64,000 nucleotides of DNA. Origin: Takakia lepidozioides (Eukaryota; Streptophyta; Takakiopsida; Takakiales; Takakiaceae). Position 1 is the stretch's first letter. Every line of letters begins with the position of its first letter. Position numbers and translations under genes: made by a program. This document shows positions 50,301 through 61,640 of the stretch, one piece after another. The notes below the pieces were generated by a model that saw only the letters and a list, made by a program, of their open reading frames with translations, ran no database searches and was not told where the DNA came from. The stretch lies in assembly GCA_030704615.1 (NCBI GenBank), contig CM060732.1, forward strand, positions 64,029,053 through 64,093,052, given 5' to 3'.

Positions 50301-53300
50301 ACTACAAAAACAAAAGCACAGCCATTGGTTCGCTGTCTCACAAAAATGTGTATTCCAGTAGATGCATGGATGTCACAGGACCATAGACATCTTTGCATCC
50401 CAATCGCACAGTAAAACATAAGCCTGTAAAAATGGAAGAGCTACAATTCTATTCTAACTTGATGTGACTCACCTGGCGCAGATCACTGTACACATGCATG
50501 ACTCTGCAACAAACATCCAAGGCCTCTACCATCTCAGTGTTCCTCTCCTGGAGCTGTACGTCAAATGTCAGAGCCATAGCCTGGAACACAAATAGCCAAA
50601 TATTTGGCAATTCATGTTCCACCACCTGGTACTCCAGGTCCAAGAGGTAGCCAAGAGCACGGATCACCTCTGTTGACATTGCTGCAAAATCAACCTTCAC
50701 TGCTTGGTCTCCACCTTCCCCAGCTTCCGAGCTTTTCTTTATGTTTGTGTCAGCAACCGTGTTCTTCATCCCCTTGGTGGAAATCTGAGACCAAAATGAG
50801 AATGCTACTTTCCCCAAGCTGAAAACTAGATCACTAATCTCTTGTAAAAATTTCAAGTGAGTCCGGGAAAGTGTATCCTCTATGGGCACATACGCGTGCT
50901 CCTTCCTTGCAGCTGAGAGCAGCTCATTGGCAGCACTCAACAATGAACATATGCATGTGATCTGGCATGCTCGCTGTGCAATACCACCAGCCTCTCTATC
51001 CATGCCTTCAAGACTTTGTTGCAGGTCATTCTTCAATGGGCCAATGAGCTCTGCGAAGACTGTAAATAGTGCCTCACTCTCACCCCTACCATGTTTCATC
51101 GTATGTTTAACTGGAGATGGTGCAGGAGCACCCTCATCAAGTGTCTCCCCATCAGTGCCCTTTGAGACCTTTTCGCCCAGACCATAAGCACGTCCCACTT
51201 CTTGTTTGGTATCTGCAGTAAGACCATGATGTGAGGACTCATGATCTAATCTACATTTGACCACTTTTTATCTTACCATGTTAAAAAGTACTTGACAACT
51301 GTACCATTGCATTTGTCAAGCATAAACAATAACACAAAGTGATTGAAACTACCTGGGCGGTTCTCAACAGGCTGCAATTTCCCTTGGCCCCGAACACCAA
51401 ACACATCCTCACTTATGGCTGCCTTTTGGGATTTCAATCTGTGTGCATAGACTTTGAAAATATATCCTAGCCCTCTCAATGCTGCCAGTTTCCCCTCCCC
51501 TCTCAATTGATCCAGCTTTTTGAAAAAAGATCTATGGTAGCTTTCATACTGCGACTCAAATCCTTCAGAATCAGGCCTCTCTTCAGCCCTGTTCCTCCTT
51601 TTCTTCTTACCCTCGCCTCCTTTGTCATCCTTAGTTTCCTGGATGCCCCTCAGCACTATGCAAACCTCCAGATATCCTCCAACGTGTGTTCCATGGAACA
51701 AACCATCTGCCAGAATGTCTTCAGCAGCCGTCAAAAGTCTTTCATGCCAATAAGGCCCCTCCTCTCCCTTTAAAGATTGCTGGGCATGGTTGCTTTCAAC
51801 ATTCAAGTCTACGATGATTTTGAGCAAAGGCTCCAGCAGCCTTCCAGTGATGACATGAAACACAGTTCTGGGGCTCGGATGTATCTTAACAACTTTTGCA
51901 AAACCCTCAGTGATGAGTGTAATTAGAGTCTGTATGGCGGTTGCCTGTACCCTGGAAGATTTTAGCCCCCCACCTATAGAAACTAGGTTTAGGGCTGCAG
52001 CAGTCAGCGAAACCAAGTGATCTAGATTAGCACTAAAGATCCGCTCATAGACAGAGAACAAGATCTGTACGACTTCAACCAATTCACTCAGCAAGCTTCC
52101 TTCCTCACTGTCACCAGTGTCAAACCCCTGGTTCCTATTGGGCTTGGTTTTGAACACAGAGCCCGCAGGAAGATCACTGATTGGAGATGATAAGGATGCA
52201 CCTTCCATTTCTACTACAGAGGTCTCCCCCTCTGCTGCAACTGTCAGCACAGATGTGAGAGGACGCAACAGTGCTGGCGAAACACCTGTGGCACGGTGTA
52301 AATGACCAGACAAGAGACACCACTTGAATATTTTCCACAAACGGGCATCCAAATAGGCAGGAAGTCCAAAGCGTTCTCCTGTGACTGGGAACATTGAGAC
52401 ATCTTGTCCTGCTTGATTACTTCCCCCTGCTGAAAAGGTAGAGAGAGTCTTCAGTGGCTTTGGATTGCTTGGGGTGTTCTTAGTTGACCGAAAAATTGCT
52501 GACTGAACCCACTCAGAGAAAACCCCCACAAACTGCGGCATCCCCATCCATCCATTTGTATTTTCCGGCTGTCCAGCACTGTCATGAGTATTACGGCTCT
52601 CCTTGTACAACTTTTCAGCTTCAACAAACTGCAAAGCAAGCTCAATTTTTCTGCAAGCAGCATATGCACATGTTCTTGAGAACTTGAACCCAAAAGAGAG
52701 AGCTCGTGCAACTAGCCAGTATGGGATATCCATTATGTGGTCATAAGAGAGATGTCTGTACAACAGATCTTGTCACCTAGTCCACCAACCAAGGACTTCA
52801 ATTTGCAGACGTGATCAAGGAAAAAATGGAAGACTAGACCTATCTCACCGCCCTCCAATCCTCTCTCTTCCCTGTATCTTTCCATCTCCCAAAGTTGTGG
52901 TTGGAAACATGGCAACCGAATACATTTACACAAAAGGTGCTCTCCAAAGATGGATGGATACTGAGCAACAACCTCTCTGTAGGCTTTGCCGGATGTCGCA
53001 GTGCCCGCACGAGGTCTAGCTTGGACAATGGCTCCGGCGTGGGCTGTGCTAGCCTTGTTTTGTCTAAGACCTGTAAGGAATCAGAAGCAGAGGATGCCAA
53101 TCCAAGCACACCTGGTTCGTCTTTGAGATTATCTGGAACAGATACAGTGCTTGAATCAAGGGCGGAAAAACCAATCATGTTTGAACCAAAGCTCTTTATC
53201 CTCCTCTTAGGTAGTGGCGCGCCGTTGTGCTCGGAGAGCACAACCTCATCAGCCACCATTCTCATTTTGTCTAAAGATCCATCGACCATATTCGGTTTAT

Positions 53301-53959
53301 CCACTTCCCTTCCCAAATTTCCACTATCCGAAATCTTCCTCTTCTTGCTCTTAGAGCTTCCATTGGACCTGTTATTGACAGCACCCTGCGATACTCTCTC
53401 CCCTGTCTTACTGCTCTGAGTTCTCATCTCAATTCCTTCAACCACTCCAACACGCCTTAGCAATTTGGACCTTGTCTGATCCACCCCATTGGCCTGCCTT
53501 GCAAGGCCCTCATCAGTGCCTACCATTGGCAGTTCATCTTGGCGTGCTGACCGTGATGATCCTGCTTTGAACAACAAATGATGTTATTTCTAAGTATGCA
53601 CACACATGTATGGACCGCACGCATGCTGTCAATTTTATGGACCAGGTGGAAATCCCCGGATTTCATTTCACCACCTCCAGTCCAGACTAGTGATTGCCAA
53701 ACCGCCTTCCTCTCTTCTCGGGGTACAAGGAGCTGTGGGCGCGATTGAGGTAGCAATTGTACCCCAAAATTGATGGTGAAACTCTACTGAATAAGAACTA
53801 TGACACAATTCTTGCACGTGCCTAAGAAATCTGCTGCTCACCTTCACCACCCCCAGCCAGTCGACTCTCCTCAGCAAACGCCTTCCGCAGCTGCCTGTGC
53901 TTAGAATTCCTGCGCTTCTTCCTTCTGGGCTTTCCAGAAACCACCCACACAACGCCCAT
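41450..53959 (-). CDS. URB2: URB2/NPA2-like nucleolar ribosome-biogenesis protein
   Basis: Yeast Urb2/Npa2 acts in early 60S pre-ribosome assembly in the nucleolus; plants have one large homologue. Exons on the minus strand: 53842-53959, 52973-53561, 51353-52755, 50473-51212, 48641-about 50064, 48089-48353, 47564-47695, 47018-47418, 44543-46746, 43179-43694, 43060-43088, 42555-42720, 42255-42358, 41755-41846, 41450-41526; about 2,750 residues, longer than I recall for the Arabidopsis protein. The start is basic (KPRRKKRRNSKHRQLRKAFA). Helical-repeat segments follow (HLSYDHIMDIPYWLVARALS), with an acidic stretch near 45,590-45,650. The Urb2 C-terminal domain is clear: CASWLRRVYEE, MGEHKDTMGKYCCHLLADYL, LQPGAFALLDACSPNDLQQL and the end RRDYDRHYKYVGKV. 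Uncertain points: the acceptor near 50064-50083, and the phase between the exons at 43060 and 42720. Confidence 0.9.
44120..44440. repeat. Dispersed GA-flanked repeat, copies D1, D2 and inverted D3 (URB2 intron)
   Basis: D1 (about 44120-44189) and D2 (about 44190-44328) are head to tail. Each has GA, tgtactcataagacattgtt-like, cgtagccttgtggcc-like and cccagtttga blocks; D2 adds the 3' part ending ggtagtatgacttacctt. After a (TC)n tract, an inverted partial copy D3 (about 44398-44440) reads ggccacaaggctacggcaaa and tcttatgagtaca. The cluster lies in the intron between exons 43179-43694 and 44543-46746. Confidence 0.82.
44339..44391 (+). repeat. (TC)n microsatellite, about 26 units
   Basis: An uninterrupted tc dinucleotide run between repeat copies D2 and D3. 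It is the complement of the GA tracts that flank every copy of the family, as expected if it joins two oppositely oriented copies. Confidence 0.95.
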
Positions 53960-54225
53960 GTCCGACCATCCCACGCACATCCCATTGCCAATCACACGCT
54001 ACGCAGAGCCAAGCTCTAGGGTTTAGGGTTTTACGGCATTTGGACTTTCTTTCTTTTTTTTGTTTTTAAAGGAAAGGGGACGGAGTTGGACTTTCTAGGG
54101 TTGATCAGGTCTTCTACACGTACGTACTTGTCGGAGTTTGTTGCAATTTAGGGTTTCGGTTGGGTCGGGTTTGTTGGCCATGAAGGCAGGACTACGCAAA
54201 GGTTTCAGCTGCTTTAGCACCGATA
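53960..54225 (-). promoter_or_regulatory. URB2 upstream region with telo-boxes
   Basis: Read on the URB2 strand, this region has overlapping telo-boxes (aaaccctaaaccctaga, complement of 54016-54031), a third aaaccctaa at about 54148-54156 and a partial aaccctag at 54095-54102. In plants such AAACCCTA boxes are common in promoters and leaders of ribosomal-protein and ribosome-biogenesis genes, which fits URB2. The region is bounded upstream by the apparent LINE tail at 54226. Confidence 0.7.
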
Positions 54226-54250
54226 CTTTTTTCTTTTTCTTTTTTTTTTC
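54226..54250 (-). other. Probable LINE poly(A) tail
   Basis: A 25 base tract of T with three C interruptions on the plus strand. It lies at the 3' side of the reverse-oriented LINE, where target-primed insertion leaves a poly(A) tail. Confidence 0.6.
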
Positions 54251-54622
54251 TGAAAAAAATTAAAACCCCGGATGAGCCATAAGGCGGCGCACACACTGCA
54301 AGCAGTGAAGAATGAACCCTTCCTCTAAGTACGAGAGAATGATCAGTGAAGAAGATCTGTCTGCCCTAGGGCTGTAGCTAAGCCGCTATGTCTGCAGGAT
54401 CGCCTGACTATGAGATTCAGTAGCAGAGCCCTAAGCTATGCATAGTAACTCAGTTGCACTTTATGAATGGTAGAGAAGAACACCTCAGGGACTCGTTGCC
54501 CAAAAACTAGCAATCAAAACAACATAGCAAAGGAAGCAAGTTGAGATCATCTGATCCCTTCCAATTTGGATGCACCCTATGCGAACCGCGAACCTTGTTA
54601 TCCCTTGGTTTGTGAAACCACC

Positions 54623-57600
54623 CTATCTGTATTGAAGCCCGGAAGCAGACGATGAGGGCCTAAGGTGCTTCCAGTTGATATCATGATCGAACTCAGGAGA
54701 CACTGTGCAGGATCGAGCAATGGTCACGCTAGCAAGCGGGTGGAATATCATTCCAGACGCAGTTGTCGATTTCTGGGGAGTTGCAGATAAGTCCACGGAG
54801 GCCCCAGGTGCTCTGGAAGGTAGCATGAATTGCTGCCGCATTGCTTGAATTCCGCTCAATATCTGCACATGTTTTGGACCAAGCTTTCCTTGATTCTATC
54901 CCCAGATCATAGAAGATATATGCAAGCAAGGCAGAAATAGTTAGGGTGTCACCCGAAAAAGTCTTTTTGCAACGTGCTCTCCATAGGTGCCAAAGTGTGG
55001 AGCTTCTGAGGGTCTCAAAAACTGAGCAAGATATAGCTCTCTATTTGGATCCCTGATTGTAATTTAAAAGGATGTCCAGGGTGGATAAGACCCTAGGGTT
55101 CCAGAATCTGTAGAACACTCTCACCAGAGGCCAAACCTTGGCTGGCACTTGACATTGAAGGAGGCAATGCTCAAGGGATTCCATGATGTTTTGTGTACAG
55201 CATTTACATGAAAGAGATGCCTGGAATTGCAGCCACTCCCCTACTTTTAGCACCCTATTTGCCACTTGCCAGAGGAAGGCTGCTATTTTTGCTGGTTGAT
55301 TTGATCCAAACAGAGCCCCATATGGCTGGCTAGTTCTCATTCCTGAAGCCGTAGTGGTCCCATTTGGCTTCCTACTTATTCTTCAAGCAGTGAAAATTAG
55401 AGAGGACTTTGTAACCTTTTCTCATGGTGTAGGAAAAGAAAGGCTCAGGCTCCCTAGCAAACTTCCATGACCACTCCATTGGGTCAAGTTCCAACTCAGC
55501 CAGTAGACGACCCAGAATCCAAACAAAGGTGTTGCAGTCCAGCCATTGCTGCAGTGGCGTAAGGAGATCTGGTTTGGGGTCTAGGGGTTTGCCTGGAATT
55601 GACCATCCGCATATTCTGACAGGGGTAAGTGGCCCTGGAGGTATGTCCAATGGGTTTATTGAGAGAAGGGTAAGAGTGAGGGATGTAGGGTCTATGTTGA
55701 ATGAAAATACAGAGTGGTGGGTGGGAGCGGTGTCTGTGACAAAAAGAATGGTAAGGTTATTTTGTAGGATGACCAGTGCCCAAAAAGGGAGGGAGGGAAG
55801 CAATGGACCAGCTTGAAAGAGATGCAATCCACGGTTGAGGTAGAGAGGTAATGATGTCCTGATAACCAGTGGTCGCTCTAGCCTGTCCAACAATGGGGGC
55901 TATGGTTTGTAGTGGCTTAAATGCATTATTTATCCAGATATTGTTGATATGGCAGATCCCGAGACGGTCCCAGGAGGACCAACGTTTGGCTTGGTTCTTT
56001 TGCTGAGGAGAAGGATTGTTTGTATTAAGGAACAAGTGCTGGCGAAGAATCTCGTAGAATGAAGAGGGTGGTTTCTGAACAAGGAACTGTCGAAACCTGC
56101 CCCAGGCCCTCCAAATGTTGATCCAGAGATTGGAGCCAACCGGTTTATTCTTGAAACCATGTACAATCCACCGTAGTGAGGGAGCCCAGGAGGAGACCTT
56201 CAGAGGGGAGGAGAGGGAGATGTTTTCGTAGACCAGGAACTTCCACAGACCCCCTTCTGGCCCAAGAATCTAGGAATCCATTTGGCCAACAAAGCGGAGA
56301 TCTGGGTATCTGGGTCTATGATCCCTAGCCCTCCTTTTTTCTTTGGGCGACATATTTGATTCCAAGCCACCTGAGGTCTCTTACTCTCAGTTGAGTTCCC
56401 CGCACCCCAAACATAATTTCTAAGGATTCTTCTAACCTCTTGGATCTGAGAAGAATTAGGATGCCAAACTGCCGCATAGAACCAAATTCCCGCAGATAGA
56501 ATTTGATTGGCAATGATGACCCTTCCCGTTATGGAGAGGTGTTTGCCTCCCCAGTAAGAGAGCTTGTGCTTGAGCTTGGTTAAGACCGGTTTGAATTTCT
56601 GAGCGTCAGTGAGGTCTATCCCAAAAGTATAGCCCAAGAGGGTTGTAGTTTCCCCTGGACGAAGCCATTTTAGGCTGTGGTTAGCACCCCAATTAGGAGA
56701 GGCACCAAGCCCTGAAGCCAAAATATCCCCCACTAACAAGGCAAAGGTCTTGTCCCAATTGACCTTGAAGCCAGAGGCTGAGCAGAAGGCATTGAGGGTT
56801 GCCTCAGTGGAGTCCAAGTTTTGCTGGTTAGCATCAAAAAGGTATCATCGACAAACGTTGAGTCAATGACTTGGGATCTTTGCTTGTAGTTGGTTATCCT
56901 GAGTCCTTTGATCTGCATGTCATTCTGAAGCATATATCCCAAGGAATCTGCCACGACAAGGAAAAGGAATGGAGAAAGAGGACAGCCTTGGCGTATTGAT
57001 CTCTGTAGGGGGAAGGAGGCTGAAAGCTGACCATTAAGAATGACTCTGCTTGATGACGAGGTTAGGAGAATCTGAACCCACTTGCAGAAAGATTGTGGGA
57101 ACCCAATCTTTGACATGGCTGCTAGTAGAAAGCTCCATTCAACTCTATTAAAGGCCTTCTCAAAATCTAGGAGGAGCATGGCTATTGCTTGGTTAGTTCT
57201 GTGAGCGAAATGTGGGAGCTCCTGAGCTAACAGCAGGTTGTCCAGGATATATCTTCCTTTCACAAAACCTGTCTGGTTGGGGCGAATGATGGAAGGAAGG
57301 AGTGGTTGAAGGCGCAAAGCTAAAGCCTTTGCCACTATCTTGTAAGCCACATTTAGCAGAGTGATTGGTCGGTAGTTTGAAATATTGGTCCTGTCTCCTT
57401 TTTTAAAAAGCAAAGTGATGACACCCTGGGACATAGATGTTGGCATAACTCCACTGTCAAAGAGATGGTTAGCCATCGCCGTGAAATCCTCTGATATTTC
57501 TGACCATAGGGCCTTATAAAACTCCACCGGAATCCCATCCATGCCTGGGGATTTGTTGTTTTGGAGCTTGAAGAGGGCGTTCTCTAACTCCATTTCTGTG

Positions 57601-59005
57601 AACTGGCCCTCCAAGACCTCAGCAATGTGAGTGGTCAGAATTCTTGGGGTATTCTGTAGACAGAGTGTTTGGGCAGGTGATGGGAGATGGAAGCCTTGGT
57701 TGCTCTGAAAGAGCCGTCTAAAGAAGGCAGCTGACAGATTTTCCATTGCTTTTGGGGTTGAAGCAGAGAGGCCTGTGGTCTGGTCAGTCAACTCTGAAAT
57801 GCACTGAGAGGCTCTTATAAGCTTCGTCTTATCAAAAATATATTTGTTCATTTTCTCTCCGTTGGTCGACCAAGTTACCCCCGCTTGAAGCTTCCATTTT
57901 CTCTCTTGCATTCTGTGATGTACATCCAGATTGTTCCTAGCCTACATGTACGTCTGGAACGTGTGATTGTCACAGTGGGAGGACTCCAGCCTCTTTTGGC
58001 AAACTGTGAGACATTTGGTGAGAGCCTTGACTTTCCTTTTCCTGACCAAGGCCAAGTTCTGGCTAAGTTTTTGGCTAACTATATTAACAGCCCTAAGCTT
58101 AGCCACAAATCTGTCAGTTGGGGTCTGAGAGGTGTTGCCAGCTTGAGACCAGGATTCCAATAGCTCTTGTTTGAAGGAGGGAAGTTAAGAAGAAGACTGT
58201 TAAGCTTGTAAATGCCTCTACCTCTTTTCTGAACTGAGGGGACGGTGATTGTGAGAGAAATGGGTGAGTGATCAAAGCCCAGGGGAATTGGCTGTTGATT
58301 GTCTCTTGCCGCCCATTGAACGAGATTTAGAGAGACGTATGCTCTCTCTAAGTGAGCCATACGAAGATCCCCCAAAGCTCTGTTGTTTGTCCAAGTGAAG
58401 GAGAGGCCATCCCTTTGCTGCGAGAGGGGGACCGCTTCGGTTAGGCCATTGTTTTGCGTGCATGAGAGCCATCTGTCCATCTCGTCTAAATTAGGTGAAA
58501 AGGAGCCTGCCCCTCTCTTGTCCTCTTGGCTTTCTATCATATTAAAATCACCGACAACAATCCAGCTATCTATATAACTTTTTGCTTGCATATGATCATC
58601 CAGAAACGACCAAAAGTCAATTCTTTCAGCTGTCGTGTTGGGGGCATAAATGTTAAGAAGTCCAATGGTCCCCGTGTTATTGGGAAGGGTGAGGACACAC
58701 ATCTAAGCTCTGCCAGGTATCCAACAGGCCTCAGAAGTGACAAGGCTTTGCAATGAGGGGGAGAGGAGGATTGCTGTCCCCCCTTTAGTTCCTTCGGAGG
58801 TGGGCTTCGAGAAGGCCGAGGCCAAAGGCCATAAATGGTCTGAAAGCGAGTTTATTTTCATACGGTCTAGTTTATGTTCTTGCAGGAAAATGATGGAGTC
58901 TTTTAGGAGGTGAGGGTCTAACCAAGATTTGATTTTGAGGCGCTTGAGGGAGTTAGGGTCGGCCCCAAGTCCCCTAATGTTCCACGATGTTATGTTAAGT
59001 ATCAT
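54623..59005 (-). pseudogene. LINE ORF2 remnant (endonuclease, reverse transcriptase, zf-RVT)
   Basis: It opens at 59005 with MILNITSWNIRGLGADPNS, the start of an endonuclease domain, followed by IIFLQEHKLDRMKINSLSDH. An in-frame TAG near 58703 interrupts it. It then continues with WIVVGDFNMIESQEDKRG and FDHSPISLTIT, with frame changes near 58140 and 57940. The reverse transcriptase spans about 57911-56830: NKSPGMDGIPVEFYKALW, ISNYRPITLLNVAYKIVAKA, RQGCPLSPFLFLVVADSLG and an FVDD box (about 56848) in place of YADD. A one-base shift follows the FVDD box. The frame continues in SASGFKVNWDKTFALLVGD and KLSYWGGKHLSITGRVIIAN, then a zf-RVT-like region (55041-55340, AAFLWQVANRVLKVGEWLQ with spaced Cys). 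Clearly a decayed copy. Confidence 0.88.
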
Positions 59006-61382
59006 AAGGTAGTTGAGGAAGGGCGAGATAGGAGGTCTCATTTGATGGCCCATTTTGACGGAAAGTAAATCTGGCTCTACGGTCTGCGGGAAGAAGGGAT
59101 TTAGCCCACTGATGCCCAACGGGAGGTTTGGGGGATTTTTTGAGGATCTGGATAAAGAGAGCACGAAAGATATTTGTAGTTGGCCTGGATGTTTTTGGGT
59201 TAAATTGTTTGAATGGTACTTCTTGTAAAGAAAGGGAGACTAAGCTAACTGGGTTAGGGAAAAACTCAGCGTTTTGTAGAGCCTTGAGGAGGGGATGTGT
59301 TTCTCTTGAATCCAAGGCAATGGGTCCTGAAGGAATAGAGGAAGGTATGGATAGCGATGGGAGAAGAGGTCTAGCCTGACAATTACCCTGCTTCTTGACC
59401 TTGCAACTAAGAAGCCAGCATCTGCATGAGTCTCTAGAAAGAACTTGAAAGAAAAAACAGGGCATATGAGAGTCAAGAACCTGGATTGGAGATTGTGGAG
59501 TAGGAGATGGGAGGGGTTGGCAAGAAACATGGTGATCGCTGGTTGAGGCAGGAGGGATGGAGCAGGGCAGCATCGGTGTTGTTGTCATTGGAACTGGAAT
59601 AGCGGCCTCAGCTTCTCCTAAGAATGCGTTTGGATCTGGAATATTGGCAGCTGCTTCTTCCGAAGATGAATCCAACCTCAAGTTGGAAGAGGTAGGAGTT
59701 GATGTAGGAGCTCTTATTCCGTTGAGGTGATCCCTGGTTCTCTGGATTTCCATCCTATGATTGTCTTCATCAATTTCCGCCTCTGAGCAAGCTGACAACA
59801 ATTGAAACCCATTGACCAGGGTATCTTGGTTCCTAATTTGAAGCCTATGACCTCCTCTCGGGGTAGAGAGGCCAGCTTCCGAGAGCCATAGCGCTCCATT
59901 GGGGGGTTCCGATAGATAGACCTCCGCTTCTTCCACGAGAGCTAGAATGTTTGTGTTGGGTCTACTGCCTAGGCCTGGGTATTCCTCCAGGTACGCTCCC
60001 CATGTAATCTTTGCTGCTGTGGACAATAAGTAATGCGGGAAGAAGGCTCGAATGAATCTTTGAATTTTCAGCCTTAGCATTGTAACAGGGTTGCTGGCCG
60101 TAGAGCAAGAAAGAGAAAATTGCCTAATATCATTCACTGTAATCCAGAGGGACTCGGCTAGCTCAAAGTCATCTGATGTGACCAGTATAGATGGGAGATC
60201 ACCCTGGCGGAAAATGAGGGGGGTAATGCAAACAGCCTTGGGGACATCCTTGGCTTGCAAAGCAGAACAACCCTTCAATTCCAGGCTTGGAAAGGAGTTT
60301 AGCCGCAGCAAAATATTGGCGAACATAGGTTTGATGGCAATCCCTTCAATAATTCTAGGAACTGGTATGCTAGATGGCCAAGCAGGCTTGGTGGGTTGAA
60401 CAAGCTGAATAGTTGATAGTTCAGAAGAAGCCAAAAGGGTAGTACCTAGGAAATGCCCCTGAGCCTTTCTTGTTGAAGTTTGGGGGTAGTAACAGTAGCT
60501 AGCCTCAATTTGCATTGGGTCTATAGAGGAAGTGCGACTGAAATTTGGTCCTGCAGGTTTAATTTGCATTGTGTCCTGCTGCATAGGGGCAGAGATTGCA
60601 TTGACGGGACTGAAGGCGGATGAAGGTCTTCCTGAAAGAGTATGATGTGGATCTCGACCAGCCTGAGGAATGAAAAACTGCTGCGAGATAGAGTGATGAC
60701 GGTCAAGAACTGGCCTGAGGGGGCCCTCCTGTGTTTGTACTGGTGAAGATCTTTTTCGCTTTGTAGATACGCAGTCCGCTTTGAAGTGTCCCTGCTTACC
60801 GCAGTTGAAGCATGCCGATGATGTGGATTCCTCAATGATTCTGACAGTGTAGTAATTACCTTCCGAATCTATAGGGAGCCTCACACATGCAGGCGGGACA
60901 GCATCCTTAGGCATCATCAATACAATCTTGGGACAGCCAGATTCATGGAGACAAGATGCAATAGTACCTGTCTTCCAAGCCGGATCCTTACGCAAGTTCT
61001 CTGTGCACATCTGGGGATCAAATACTGACAGACACCCCAAGTAAGAGCCAAAGTGGTTGGCAATATCTGGTAGATTGCCAAGGTATTGATCCGGAATAAA
61101 TGGAATTGAGATGATCTTGGGGCCCCAAAGCTTTCCATTTCCCTAATTTAGAAGACCAGGGAAATATGTTGACATTGAAACCTTGGGTGTGAGGGTTGAA
61201 AAGCAAAGCTTGAGCTGCAGCTTCAGGAGTCTCAAAGACAATGGAGAAAAAACCTCTACCTTTGTAGTGACAAAACTGTTGTCTAAGCTCTCCAGGCCCC
61301 CCCAGGTGGCGAATTGCCTAGTCTCTGACATGGGCCCTTTTAACTTTGAGAAAGGAAGAGTCTCTACGCATGAATGCTCCAC
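58995..61382 (-). pseudogene. LINE ORF1 remnant (DUF4283-like, CCHC zinc knuckle)
   Basis: The N-terminal part shows GRGFFSIVFETPEAAAQALL and NIFPWSSKLGKWKALGPQDH, typical of the DUF4283 nucleic-acid-binding domain of plant LINE ORF1 proteins. The start MSETRQFATWGG (about 61331) is in another frame, with the shift at a run of seven G. A further shift leads into the long frame 58995-61040, which carries CFNCGKQGHFKADC (CX2CX4HX4C) near 60776-60817 and a low-complexity Pro/Ser tail. The frame ends at 58995, overlapping the ORF2 start by about 11 bases. Confidence 0.8.
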
Positions 61383-61640
61383 TCAAGAAATCAGCGGAAA
61401 GGAAGTAAGGCGACTGCAGGAACACTCAGTGAAGCAAGAGCGCGAGTGGGGGGAGTTGCATGGGCTTTAGCGGTGTTAGCTTGGCGGTAACTCAGTCGAC
61501 AAGGGTGGCAGTCCCATAAATGAAGGTGGCTCTCCGAAGTGTGTCTGAGAGAGACAGCGCCGCTAAAAGAGAGGGACTTAAATGAGGATAGGGCAACGAA
61601 AGGAGGGGTTAGAAAGGTGGCAATACCAGATGCTGATGAA

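Larger units (their letters stand above)
54226..61640 (-). mobile_element. Degenerate plant L1-type non-LTR retrotransposon (LINE)
   Basis: The element reads on the minus strand from about 61.6 kb to a T-rich tract at 54226-54250, which on the element's own strand is its poly(A) tail. In order it carries ORF1 (DUF4283-like domain and CCHC zinc knuckle), then ORF2 with an apurinic-type endonuclease, reverse transcriptase and zf-RVT region. Both frames are broken by stops and frameshifts, so it cannot be autonomous. The 5' limit is approximate, and I did not find target-site duplications. The tail lies about 270 bp upstream of the URB2 start codon, in the same orientation as URB2. Confidence 0.88.
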
